From Ensifer sesbaniae (GTDB taxonomy: Bacteria > Pseudomonadota > Alphaproteobacteria > Rhizobiales > Rhizobiaceae): a DNA stretch of 64,000 bases. Position numbers and translations under genes: made by a program. The stretch is taken from contig NZ_JABEKU010000002.1 in the NCBI RefSeq assembly GCF_013283665.1, positions 680,863 through 744,862 of the forward strand, written 5' to 3'. Shown here in pieces: positions 53,765 through 62,153 of the stretch. Every line of letters begins with the position of its first letter. Within the stretch, counting starts at the first letter, position 1. Below the pieces are notes generated by a model. That model had not been told where the DNA came from and did no database searches. It was given only the letters and a program-made list of their open reading frames with translations.

Positions 53765-54763
53765 TCACGTTTCCTTTCTGACAAATGAAATCTTGAACTT
53801 GGTCGCCACGAAGCGCAGCACCATGACGCCGGCAAGCAGCAGCCCCCAGACGGCCGTTGCCAGATGCTGGTTGGCGCCGACGAGGTTGAGACCGGAGGAG
53901 AGAAGCTGCAGTACCACCAGCGCGACGAAGACGGGAATGACCCGGCCGAAGCCGCCGAACGGATTGACGCCGCCGAGGAAGCAGGCGAGCACCGTGATCA
54001 ATAGGTAGCTTTCGCCGTGGCCGATGCGCACGGAGTTGAAGCGCGCCAGCATGATGATGCCGGCAATCGCGCACATGGCGCCCGAAAGCGCATAGACGAG
54101 CACGATTACCTTGCGAGTGTTGATGCCGGAATAGCGCGTCGCCTCGAGGTTGGAGCCGATCATGTAGGTGTTGAAGCCGAGCTTGCTGCGGGTGAGCAGC
54201 ACGTGCCAGGCCAGCACGCAGACGACGAAGACGATGAGCGGAACCGGCACCCCAAGGAGCGATCCGTGGCCAAGCGGGCCGATGAAGGCCGGGAAACCTG
54301 AGACATCGCCGCCGCGGGTCAGAAACTCGCCGAGGCCACGGAGGAAGATCATCATCGACAGCGAGACGAGGATCGGATGGGCGCGGGTAAAGGCGATCAC
54401 CAGTCCCATGATCACGCCGCTTGCCGCACCGACGAGGATCGCCAGAACCGAGCCGAGCATGAATGCGGCAGGTCCGGCATCGGCGCCGCCATTTGCCTGC
54501 AGCACCCAGGCGAGCGTCAGCCCGGCGATGTTGGCGGTAAAGGTGATCGCGAGGTTGAGGCCGCCGGTCAGGATCGGCAGCAGCATGGCGAGCGTCAGCA
54601 GGCCGAGCTCCGGAAGCTGGAAGGCGACCGAGCCGAAAGTGGCCGCACTCAGGAATTGCGGCGAGGCAATGCCGAAGACCAGCACCACGGCGAGGAAGGC
54701 CAGGCCCGGTCCGGCCATTTCCGGCCCGAGCACGGTCTTCACGCGTTCGATGATCGCGTTCAT
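53765..54763 (-). CDS. ABC transporter permease (RbsC/AraH type)
   Basis: The 332-residue protein has about ten membrane helices. Typical sequence includes LPILTGGLNLAITFTANIAG, GSNLEATRYSGINTRKVIVL and LITVLACFLGGVNPFGGFGR (the conserved xGGxxxxGGxG loop). It pairs with the second permease at 54760. It is followed at 2 bp by the epimerase gene, so the transporter and first catabolic gene are translated together. Start ATG 54763 overlaps the upstream permease stop. Confidence 0.94.
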   Translation of the reverse strand: MNAIIERVKTVLGPEMAGPGLAFLAVVLVFGIASPQFLSAATFGSVAFQLPELGLLTLAMLLPILTGGLNLAITFTANIAGLTLAWVLQANGGADAGPAAFMLGSVLAILVGAASGVIMGLVIAFTRAHPILVSLSMMIFLRGLGEFLTRGGDVSGFPAFIGPLGHGSLLGVPVPLIVFVVCVLAWHVLLTRSKLGFNTYMIGSNLEATRYSGINTRKVIVLVYALSGAMCAIAGIIMLARFNSVRIGHGESYLLITVLACFLGGVNPFGGFGRVIPVFVALVVLQLLSSGLNLVGANQHLATAVWGLLLAGVMVLRFVATKFKISFVRKET

Positions 54764-55761
54764 CGTCCGGCTCCTTTCTGGCTGACGAAGGGCAAGAGCC
54801 TTTCGATGCGGGTGTTGGAGAGCGTGATCGCCATGAGGATGATGGCGCCGACGATCATCTTGAAGGCGAAGGGCGACACACCCATCAGGTTGAGGCCATT
54901 CTGGGTGATCGAGATCAGGAGCACGCCGAGCACGCAGCCGAGCACCGAGCCCTTGCCGCCGCCAAGCCGCGCGCCGCCGAGGACGACCGCCGCCAGCACG
55001 TCGAGCTCGCGGCCATAGAGCGCGTTCGGCACCACTTCCTGCGCATAATGTGCCTGGATCAGGCCGCCGATCCCCGCCATCAGTCCGAGCCAGCCGAAGG
55101 CGATGAACTGCATCGCGCCGATGTTGATGCCGAAGCGGCGGGCGCCTTCCGGATTGTCGCCGAAAGCATAGAGCTGGCGACCGGTGGTCGTGCGGGTGAT
55201 CAGCACCCAGGTGGCGATGACACAGAGAACCATCACCAAGACCGGCAGCGTGATCTCGATCCAGGTTCCGTCGGCCATCTCGTGTTCGAACAGGATGACG
55301 CGGTCCGTCAGCCAGCCCGGCAGGTCGTAGATCGACACGCCCTTGGTAAAGAACATCAAGAGGCCGAAATAGATATTGAAGGTCGAAATCGTCGCGACGA
55401 TCGATATGACGCGGAAGCGGTGGATCAGGAAGGCGTTGATCGCACCGAGCAGGATGCCGAGCGAACCGGCGATCAGCAGTCCCGAGACCCAGCCTCCGCC
55501 GCCGATCCAGCCGAGTGCGATCGCCGTGCCGTATTGGACGACCGACGCAGCGACCGCGAAGGAGATGTCGATGCCGCCGGCAATCAAAACCACCAGCAGG
55601 CCGACGGCGAAGATGATGTTGACCGAACTGATATTGAGCAGGTCGAAGGCATTTCCGAGTGAGAAGAAGTTGGCGGTCGAGACCGACAGCACCGCACTGA
55701 TCGCGACGATGACGGCGAGCAGCGACACTTCCGTCGCGTGGGTACGGACGAAGCTACGCAT
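54760..55761 (-). CDS. ABC transporter permease (RbsC/AraH type)
   Basis: ATG 55761, with GGAG in front, gives 333 residues with about ten membrane helices. LLVVLIAGGIDISFAVAASV, AFGDNPEGARRFGINIGAMQ and LAAVVLGGARLGGGKGSVLG are family landmarks. It is the first permease of a heteromeric pair. It overlaps the ATPase gene by 8 bp and the next permease by 4 bp. Confidence 0.94.
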   Translation of the reverse strand: MRSFVRTHATEVSLLAVIVAISAVLSVSTANFFSLGNAFDLLNISSVNIIFAVGLLVVLIAGGIDISFAVAASVVQYGTAIALGWIGGGGWVSGLLIAGSLGILLGAINAFLIHRFRVISIVATISTFNIYFGLLMFFTKGVSIYDLPGWLTDRVILFEHEMADGTWIEITLPVLVMVLCVIATWVLITRTTTGRQLYAFGDNPEGARRFGINIGAMQFIAFGWLGLMAGIGGLIQAHYAQEVVPNALYGRELDVLAAVVLGGARLGGGKGSVLGCVLGVLLISITQNGLNLMGVSPFAFKMIVGAIILMAITLSNTRIERLLPFVSQKGAGR

Positions 55762-57268
55762 AGACAGCTCCTTCGATATCGGCGAGCGAGGACGTGCGCG
55801 GATCATAGCTGCCGACAATGCGGCCCTGCGCCATGTGCAGCACGCGATCGGCATTGAAATAGACTTCCGGCACCTCGTCGGAAATCAGGATGATCGCCAG
55901 CCCGCTTTCGGCGAGCCGCGCGACGATGTCGAAGATGCCGGCGCGCGCGCCGACATCGACCCCGACGGTCGGAGCGTCGAGAATGAGAAGCTTCGGATCT
56001 GTCGCGAGCCACTTGGCGATCGCCACACGCTGCTGGTTGCCGCCCGAAAGCGTCGAAATCGCATCCTGCTGCAGGCCGATCTTGACGCCGAGATCGCCGA
56101 TCCAGCGAGCGACAAGGCTGCGCTTGCGCTCTTCCGAGAGGAGACCGCCGGAAAGGACCTTGTCGAGCGAGCTGATGACGAGATTGTCGGCGATCGATTG
56201 CGGCTGGATGAGGCCGAGCGACAGCCGGTCCTCGGAGAGATAGGCGACCCCGGCCCTGATCGCATCGCGATTGGAGGAGAAATGGACAGGTTTGCCCTCC
56301 AGCGAGATCGTACCGGATGCGGGCTTCAACATGCCGAAGAGTGTCAGCGCCAGTTCCGTACGCCCTGCGCCGAGCAGACCGGTGATCCCGAGCGTTTCGC
56401 CACGGCGCACCGTCAAGGAAACATCTTCAAACTGGCTAGGGCGCGACAGTCCCTTCACATCAAGCACGACCGGCTGCCCGTCACGCGACTTCGCCCGCAC
56501 CTGTTGATCGAAGGTCTTGCCGGTCATCAATTCGGTGATGCGCGATTGCGTCATGCCCGCCGCGGGGTAGACACCCACCAGCGCGCCATCGCGCAACACC
56601 GTGATGCGGCTCGAAATCTCCAGCACCTCGGCAAGCCGATGGCTGACGAAGACGACGGCGACACCGGAGGCGGAGAGCCCGCGAACGATGTCAAGCAGGT
56701 GATCGGTTTCCGATTGGGTCAGCGATGCGGTCGGCTCGTCCATGAAGACGAGCTTCGCTTCGCCGACGAGAGCCCGGGCGATCGCGACGATCTGGCGCTG
56801 GGCGATGGCGTATTCCTTCAGCGGCAGGTCGACGTCGAGCGTCACGCCGAGGCGGGCGAGCGCATCCTTGGCGATCTGACGCATACGGTTGTAGTCGACG
56901 AGCTTCGGCCAGCGGCCGAGCACGGTCTGGAAGGCGATGTTCTCGGCGACGCTCATCTCGGGGAAAAGGGCCAGGTCCTGCCAGATCACCTGGATGCCGC
57001 GATCCTGCGCGGTCACCGGAGACATGTGGGAATAGCTCTCGCCGTCATATTCGATCGACGCGCCGTCGGCGGGACGATAGACGCCGGTGATGATCTTGAT
57101 CAGCGTACTCTTGCCGCAGCCATTCTCACCGGCAAGGCAATGGACCTCGCCCGGACGCACGTCGAAGCTCACATTCTTGAGCGCTCGGACGCCGCCGAAG
57201 GTCATGTTGATGTCGCGCAGGGCCAGAAGCGGCTTCTCGCTTCCTCCCGCGGTCGCAAGCTGATGCAT
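55754..57268 (-). CDS. ABC transporter double-ATPase (RbsA/AraG type)
   Basis: The protein (about 504 residues) has two nucleotide-binding domains. NBD1: Walker A GENGCGKSTLI, Q-loop VIWQDLALFPEMSVAEN, Walker B VFMDEPTASLTQ, H-loop FVSHRLAEVLE. NBD2: GLLGAGRTELALTLFGML (degenerate Walker A), signature LSGGNQQRVAIAKWL, Walker B LLILDAPTVGVDVG. The catalytic Glu of NBD2 is Ala. ATG 57268 with AGG nearby is chosen over ATG 57280. It energises the two permeases at 53765-55761. Confidence 0.93.
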   Translation of the reverse strand: MHQLATAGGSEKPLLALRDINMTFGGVRALKNVSFDVRPGEVHCLAGENGCGKSTLIKIITGVYRPADGASIEYDGESYSHMSPVTAQDRGIQVIWQDLALFPEMSVAENIAFQTVLGRWPKLVDYNRMRQIAKDALARLGVTLDVDLPLKEYAIAQRQIVAIARALVGEAKLVFMDEPTASLTQSETDHLLDIVRGLSASGVAVVFVSHRLAEVLEISSRITVLRDGALVGVYPAAGMTQSRITELMTGKTFDQQVRAKSRDGQPVVLDVKGLSRPSQFEDVSLTVRRGETLGITGLLGAGRTELALTLFGMLKPASGTISLEGKPVHFSSNRDAIRAGVAYLSEDRLSLGLIQPQSIADNLVISSLDKVLSGGLLSEERKRSLVARWIGDLGVKIGLQQDAISTLSGGNQQRVAIAKWLATDPKLLILDAPTVGVDVGARAGIFDIVARLAESGLAIILISDEVPEVYFNADRVLHMAQGRIVGSYDPRTSSLADIEGAVYA

Positions 57269-57296
57269 GTGCCTGCCCATAAATCGCGTTAAGTTA

Positions 57297-57344
57297 GAGC
57301 GGGATGCGGGCGGAAAGCCGAAAACACCTTTCCTCATCCCGCTC
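57297..57344. repeat. Palindromic intergenic repeat between the binding-protein and ATPase genes
   Basis: GAGCGGGATG at 57297-57306 and CATCCCGCTC at 57335-57344 are perfect inverted copies. The element lies between the binding-protein stop (57416) and ATPase start (57268) and may set their relative expression. Similar GAGCGGGATG palindromes are familiar from Sinorhizobium intergenic DNA. Confidence 0.65.
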
Positions 57345-57415
57345 CAGTACCGTTTGAGGGGACTTGCCAGGCCGGCCGGAGCCGGCCCAGCAGCCGGGAG
57401 AACCGTTGAGGTCTG

Positions 57416-58408
57416 TCAGAGACCCATGGCCGCGAGATCTGCGACCGTGTCCTTGTTGATCGGCACGAGCTGGTCGACGATGATGTTGCGGTTCTCGAAG
57501 TCGGGCTTGATCTTGCCGAGACCTTCGATCTCGTCGCCCTCCTTGACCTCCTCGCCCTTCATCAGCTTGTCGGCAAGGGTGACGAAGACTTCGCCGGCCT
57601 GTTTCGGATTCCACATGAAGCCACCGGAAATCGCGTCGGATTTCACCAGCTTCTGGCCCTGACCGGGGGAGAAGGGACCGAGTACGAAGATCTCACCGAC
57701 CTTGCGGCGTTCTTCGACGGCGCGGCCGGCACCGATCGGGCCCTGGCTGCCAAAGGCGAGGAAACCCTTCAGGTTCGGATGGGCGGAGATCAGGTCGAGC
57801 GCGGTCGACCGGCTCTTGTCGACGTCTTCAGCGACGCCATAGCGGTCGCCGACCAGCGTCATGTCCGGGTAGTTCTTCTTGATATAGGCGATCGCCGCAT
57901 CGGCCCAGGCGTTGTGCAGCGGCACGGTCAGGGAACCGACGAAGACGGCGTATTCGCCCTTGCCGCCCATCTTCTCGGCGAGCAGCTTGCCGTGCGCCTC
58001 ACCGAAACCGGTCGACGACGCCAGTTCGAAATCCCAGTCGGCGCCCTTCTGGCTCGGCGATTCATGGGTGATGACGATGATGCCTTTTTCCTTGGCCTTG
58101 GTCAGAACCGGCTCGAGCACCTTGGCGTCGTTCGGGACCACGCCAATGACCTTGACCCCTTGGGCGATCAGATCTTCGATGGCGCGAACCTGGAGCGCCG
58201 GATCGGCGCTGGTCGGACCGACCATGAAGGCGTCGACGCCGAGCTTCTGTCCGCGCTCCTTGATACCGGCTTCCATGGCGTTGAACCACGGAATACCGCC
58301 GATCTTGACGACGACGCCGACCTTGCCGGCATCCTGAGCAAAGGCGGCTGCAGAGCTGGCAAGCGCCAGCGATGTCGCCAGGGCGGCGACGAGAATTTTC
58401 CTGATCAT
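57416..58408 (-). CDS. Sugar-binding protein of the Rbs-type transporter
   Basis: The 330-residue periplasmic protein has a signal peptide (MIRKILVAALATSLALASSA, cleaved near AAAFA) and the RbsB/LsrB/RhaS-type fold. GIPWFNAMEAGIKERGQKLG, TSADPALQVRAIEDLIAQGV, VVPNDAKVLEPVLTKAKEKG and FLAFGSQGPIGAGRAVEERR are landmarks. Rhizobial relatives bind rhamnose, AI-2 or other pentose/hexose sugars. It is the first gene of the operon and is divergent from the LacI gene. Confidence 0.93.
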   Translation of the reverse strand: MIRKILVAALATSLALASSAAAFAQDAGKVGVVVKIGGIPWFNAMEAGIKERGQKLGVDAFMVGPTSADPALQVRAIEDLIAQGVKVIGVVPNDAKVLEPVLTKAKEKGIIVITHESPSQKGADWDFELASSTGFGEAHGKLLAEKMGGKGEYAVFVGSLTVPLHNAWADAAIAYIKKNYPDMTLVGDRYGVAEDVDKSRSTALDLISAHPNLKGFLAFGSQGPIGAGRAVEERRKVGEIFVLGPFSPGQGQKLVKSDAISGGFMWNPKQAGEVFVTLADKLMKGEEVKEGDEIEGLGKIKPDFENRNIIVDQLVPINKDTVADLAAMGL

Positions 58409-58543
58409 GTCTCTCCTCCACTCGTTCCCGAAGAGGGAACGCGCCCGGTCGCTTCCAAGCGCCGGCCTCCAGTTTCAAACCATCACTGGCGAAGTGCGCC
58501 CTCGCCTCCCGGATCACCGCCTCCTCAGACGGCACCACCAAAA

Positions 58544-58598
58544 TTGCACAATCGATATTTCTTGTTTGCACAATCGATGGTGCAAGAACTATTGTGCA
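58544..58598. promoter_or_regulatory. LacI-type operator region
   Basis: TTGCACAATCGAT occurs twice (58544-58556 and 58566-58578). The second copy extends to a 20-bp near-palindrome, TTGCACAATCGATGGTGCAA at 58566-58585, with ATCGAT at its centre, as in LacI-family operators. ATTGTGCA follows at 58591-58598. The repeats lie between the divergent LacI gene and transporter operon. Confidence 0.78.
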
Positions 58599-58653
58599 GA
58601 CTTAATCTTTCGTCAAGGGGAAATCGGCACTAAAACGATCAAGGGAGAAAGCG

Positions 58654-59712
58654 ATGGCCAACAGCGGCAAAAAGAAAGCGACGATCTACGACCTGTCGGT
58701 GTTGTCGGGCAGCTCGCCCTCAACCGTAAGTGCTGTCTTGAACGGCACCTGGCAGAAACGCCGGATCAAGGAAAGCACGGCGGAATTCATCCGGAGCCTC
58801 GCTGAGACGCACCAGTATACGGCCAACCGCCAGGCACGCGGCTTGCGCAGTTCGCGCTCCGGCCTGATCGGCCTGCTGCTGCCGATCCATGACAACCGCT
58901 ATTTCTCGTCGATGGCGCAGACCTTCGAGGCGCATGTCCGAAGCAAGGGGCAATGCCCGATCGTCGTCAGCGCCAGCCGCGATCCGAAAGAGGAGCGCAA
59001 GACCGCGGAGACGCTGATCTCCTACTCGATCGACGAACTTTTCATCTGCGGCGCCACCGATCCTGACGGTGTGCATGAGGTTTGCGAGGCGGCCGGTCTC
59101 AAGCACATCAACATCGACCTGCCTGGCACCAAAGTGCCCTCGGTCATCAGCGACAACTACGAAGGCGGGCGGATGCTGACGGAGGCGATCATCCGCCACT
59201 TCCAGGCAACGCGCCCGCTCGAACCGCATGAACTCTACCTCTTCGGCGGCCGCAACGACCATGCCAGCCGCGAACGTATCCGCGGATTCCGCGCCGTCAA
59301 AAACGAGCTTCTCGGCGCCGATCCGGACGAGTGCATCCAGCCGACCGGCTATGCGCCGAACAATGCGAGGCTGGCCTTCGAGGCCTTCTACGAGAAGCAC
59401 GGCAAGTTGCCGCGTGGTCTCTTCGTCAACTCCTCGATCAACTTCGAGGGCCTGTTGCGCTTCATGGCGGGACATCCGCACGAGAACTTCGCCGATCTCG
59501 TCGTCGGCTGCTACGACTACGATCCCTTCGCATCCTTCCTGCCCTTCCCGGTCATCATGATCCGGCAGGACGTCGAGGGCATGATCACCAAGGCCTTCGA
59601 CGTCATCGAGGAGGCCCGGCCCCAACCATGCATCCACCTTATCCAACCCGAACTGGTGCAGCCACGAACGGCACTGACCGGCCCGCTCGACGCCTTAAAG
59701 GACATCGAGTAA
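58654..59712 (+). CDS. LacI-family transcriptional regulator
   Basis: The 352-residue protein has an N-terminal HTH (TIYDLSVLSGSSPSTVSAVL, with the hinge-like YTANRQARGLRSSRSGLIGL) and a periplasmic-binding-like effector domain with SYSIDELFICGATDPDGVHE, SDNYEGGRMLTEAIIRHF and HLIQPELVQPRTA. The effector core differs from the usual LacI consensus in several loops. It is divergent from the sugar operon and probably represses it through the repeats at 58544-58598. GGGAGAAAGCG lies upstream of ATG 58654. Confidence 0.93.
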   Translation: MANSGKKKATIYDLSVLSGSSPSTVSAVLNGTWQKRRIKESTAEFIRSLAETHQYTANRQARGLRSSRSGLIGLLLPIHDNRYFSSMAQTFEAHVRSKGQCPIVVSASRDPKEERKTAETLISYSIDELFICGATDPDGVHEVCEAAGLKHINIDLPGTKVPSVISDNYEGGRMLTEAIIRHFQATRPLEPHELYLFGGRNDHASRERIRGFRAVKNELLGADPDECIQPTGYAPNNARLAFEAFYEKHGKLPRGLFVNSSINFEGLLRFMAGHPHENFADLVVGCYDYDPFASFLPFPVIMIRQDVEGMITKAFDVIEEARPQPCIHLIQPELVQPRTALTGPLDALKDIE

Positions 59713-59800
59713 GCCACCCGGCCAACGTTTCCTCGGCCGAACCCATCGGCAAACAAAGAATCTTCTGTACAATTCCTAAATTCCCGCGTATTCATTGGTC

Positions 59801-60253
59801 ATGGATGCAGTGGACAGAAAAATCATTGAAATTCTCGCTGAAGACGCCAGGCGGTCGCTGACCGATATCGGCGCCGCGGTGGAGCTTTCCCCCTCCGCCG
59901 TCAACGAACGCATCCGTCGGCTCGTCGCCACTGGCGTGATCCGAAACTTTACGCTTGAGGTCGATCATCGCGCGCTTGGCCTCGACGTGCTGGCCTTCGT
60001 CTGGGTCGGCTTGGCGCCGGATGCGGATGAGGCGGCGTTCCGTAGCTTCATGGCCGACCATCCGGCCGTGGCCGAGTGCCACCATGTTACCGGCGCCTGG
60101 TCCTATTGCGTGAAGGTCCGGATGCCATCACTTGGCGACCTTGAACCGTTCCTTGCCGAGTTGAAGCAACGGCGGTTCCTGGCGCGAAGCGAAACGGTGA
60201 TCGCGCTGTCGACCGTCCGGGAAAGCCTGGCGACGACCGCACAGCGCGCCTGA
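59801..60253 (+). CDS. Lrp/AsnC-family transcriptional regulator
   Basis: ATG 59801 gives a 150-residue protein; in-frame TTG 59795 is less likely. It has the HTH MDAVDRKIIEILAEDARRSL, then AVNERIRRLVATGVIRNFTL, and the RAM domain with HHVTGAWSYCVKVRM. The typical Lrp family ligand-binding region is complete. The next gene is a LysE-type exporter on the same strand, 92 bp later, so it probably controls amino acid export. Confidence 0.92.
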   Translation: MDAVDRKIIEILAEDARRSLTDIGAAVELSPSAVNERIRRLVATGVIRNFTLEVDHRALGLDVLAFVWVGLAPDADEAAFRSFMADHPAVAECHHVTGAWSYCVKVRMPSLGDLEPFLAELKQRRFLARSETVIALSTVRESLATTAQRA

Positions 60254-60344
60254 CCGGAGGCGCAAAGACTTGCTGCTACATTTTTGAATTGCTGCGCATG
60301 GCCATCCATTGGGGTGTCGAGCCATGCCGCGCCGGAGACCTGCC

Positions 60345-60968
60345 ATGTCTACGTTGTTGTTTGGAAAAAGCCTCTTGCTCGGTCTCGCGATCGCAGCCCC
60401 GCTCGGCCCGATGGGGGCGCTCTGCATCAACCGCACGCTGGAACGCGGGTTCTGGGCCGGCGTCGCCGGTGGACTGGGAACGGCCGCTGCCGATGCCACC
60501 TACGCAGCCCTTGCCGCGATCGGTTTTGCCGCTTTCGCAGCCGTGCTCTCGATCGTGGCCACGCCGCTTGGCCTGGCCGGCGGGCTGTTCATGATCTGGC
60601 TCGGCTTAAGCGGTTTGCGGCCGAAACCGGTGACAGCCGCAGCCGATGTCGGCGGACACGATCTCATCCGCACGACGGCTTCAACGTTTCTCCTGACGAT
60701 GACCAGCCCGGCGACCATCCTATCCTTTGCCGCGATCTTCGCCGGCCTCGGCCTCGCCAAAACCGGCGACGCACTGAGTGCAGCGATCGTCGTCATCGGC
60801 GTGTTCCTCGGCTCGCTCGGCTGGTGGTTTTTCCTGAGCGGCGGGGTCGCGATCGCCCGGACACGGCTGCCCGGCAGCTTCGTCGCCTGGGTGTCGCGCC
60901 TTTCGGGCCTCGTCCTGATCGCCTTCGGCGTCATCGCCGTCGGCGCCGCCGCCAAGGGACTGTTTTAG
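60345..60968 (+). CDS. LysE/RhtB-family amino acid exporter
   Basis: GGAGACCTGCC precedes ATG 60345, giving 207 residues with six membrane helices. The family motif GLAIAAPLGPMGALCINRTL opens the protein; ADATYAALAAIGFAAF and LLTMTSPATILSFAAIFAGL follow. It likely exports one or more amino acids. Regulation by the adjacent Lrp-type protein is inferred from position. Confidence 0.92.
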   Translation: MSTLLFGKSLLLGLAIAAPLGPMGALCINRTLERGFWAGVAGGLGTAAADATYAALAAIGFAAFAAVLSIVATPLGLAGGLFMIWLGLSGLRPKPVTAAADVGGHDLIRTTASTFLLTMTSPATILSFAAIFAGLGLAKTGDALSAAIVVIGVFLGSLGWWFFLSGGVAIARTRLPGSFVAWVSRLSGLVLIAFGVIAVGAAAKGLF

Positions 60969-61005
60969 AAAAGCAGAAGGGAGGAAGCGTGCCGATGCGC
61001 CCGGT

Positions 61006-62004
61006 TCAGTAGAACCAGGCGCCGATGTCGCGGAACGCCCGCTTGCTTTGCTCGCGCCGATTGCCCCCGGGCGCGGCCTTGGCGTCCACAACGGGAAGGC
61101 GGAAGCCGAAGGGTTCAGCCGGTGCCCCGCCGCGATCGCACCAATAGGCGTCGAGATCCACCATCATCATCTTCCGCCGCTTGAGGCGACGGCGATTGAT
61201 CACGTGTCTTTCGTTCGAAACCGCATGGATAAAGGCCGCATGACCTTCCGCCACCAGCCCCTGGAGGACGAGCAGCGCCGCATCCTTGGGACGCAAACCA
61301 CCAAGATCACGCGTTGCCGTGATCAACGCCCGTTTCGCATCTTCGCCCTTCGGCCCCTGCATGCCGCCGATCGCAAGGCTGTAGGTGTCGTCGCCAGAGC
61401 GTACGAAGACGAAGCCGACCGTACAAAGCGTGTATTCGTCGCTCTGGCGGCGAAGCCTGATTGCGAAGGCACCCTCGTGACGGGCACCGCAATGGTCGGC
61501 CAATTGCAGCTGAATGCGATAGTTCTCAGCGCGACCGGAGACCGTTCCCATCTCCAGCGCGCCTCCCCGCCAGAGCGCCATCAGCGAGCGGCGTGACAGG
61601 ACCTCGCTCGCGACGTCGAAATGATTGAGCAGCAAGTCGAGCCGTCCGGACGAAGAGGCACCGTGCAGGAAGAAGGTCGGGATCGATTTGCGCACGAGAT
61701 CGTCATGCGGCAGCCCCAGGCGATAGCGTTCGCCGAACTCGCCGAGAAAGGCGATCCAGCGCGCAGTAAGGAAGGGATGGCGCACAAATCGCATCGAAAA
61801 GACGATAGCGCGTTTCAGGTTGACCCTGAGGCCGAGCTTCAGGACGTGGCCCAGGATCGATGCTTTGGTTCGCGACCGCTCTCGGGCAATCGACCCGGGC
61901 AGCGAGCGTCCTGAAGACGATAACGGCGCGCCGCCATGCGTCGTAGTGTCTTGAGCGGGTAACCGCAGGTCCGCGCTGTATTCCTGCCTGATTTCCAGGG
62001 ACAT
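61006..62004 (-). CDS. VirK/YbjX-family (DUF535) protein
   Basis: GAGGATTGCACC precedes ATG 62004, giving 332 residues. Landmark DUF535 sequence includes YRLGLPHDDLVRKSIPTFFL, NHFDVASEVLSRRSLMALWR, EGAFAIRLRRQSDEYTLCTV, IGGMQGPKGEDAKRALITAT and DAYWCDRGGAPAEPFGFRLP. No membrane helix or signal peptide is obvious. Relatives affect resistance to antimicrobial peptides or virulence in other genera. The gene lies alone between a LysE exporter and a two-component system. Confidence 0.92.
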   Translation of the reverse strand: MSLEIRQEYSADLRLPAQDTTTHGGAPLSSSGRSLPGSIARERSRTKASILGHVLKLGLRVNLKRAIVFSMRFVRHPFLTARWIAFLGEFGERYRLGLPHDDLVRKSIPTFFLHGASSSGRLDLLLNHFDVASEVLSRRSLMALWRGGALEMGTVSGRAENYRIQLQLADHCGARHEGAFAIRLRRQSDEYTLCTVGFVFVRSGDDTYSLAIGGMQGPKGEDAKRALITATRDLGGLRPKDAALLVLQGLVAEGHAAFIHAVSNERHVINRRRLKRRKMMMVDLDAYWCDRGGAPAEPFGFRLPVVDAKAAPGGNRREQSKRAFRDIGAWFY

Positions 62005-62153
62005 GGTGCAATCCTCGAGAGCAAATGCTGCCGGCGGGGTTAATCGGCCAGCCTGGGTTTGCCTTCGGACTGTCAAGGAATTGCGGAGAAGCGGTCGGCA
62101 AATGAGCGCGGAATCTGCACGCCAGGCGCGACGCCCGGAGGCCGGCGCCGGCC

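Noticed and set aside
55376-57292. 638-codon plus-strand ORF opposite the Rbs-type ATPase
   Set aside because: Antisense shadow; the minus-strand frame has all ABC ATPase motifs.
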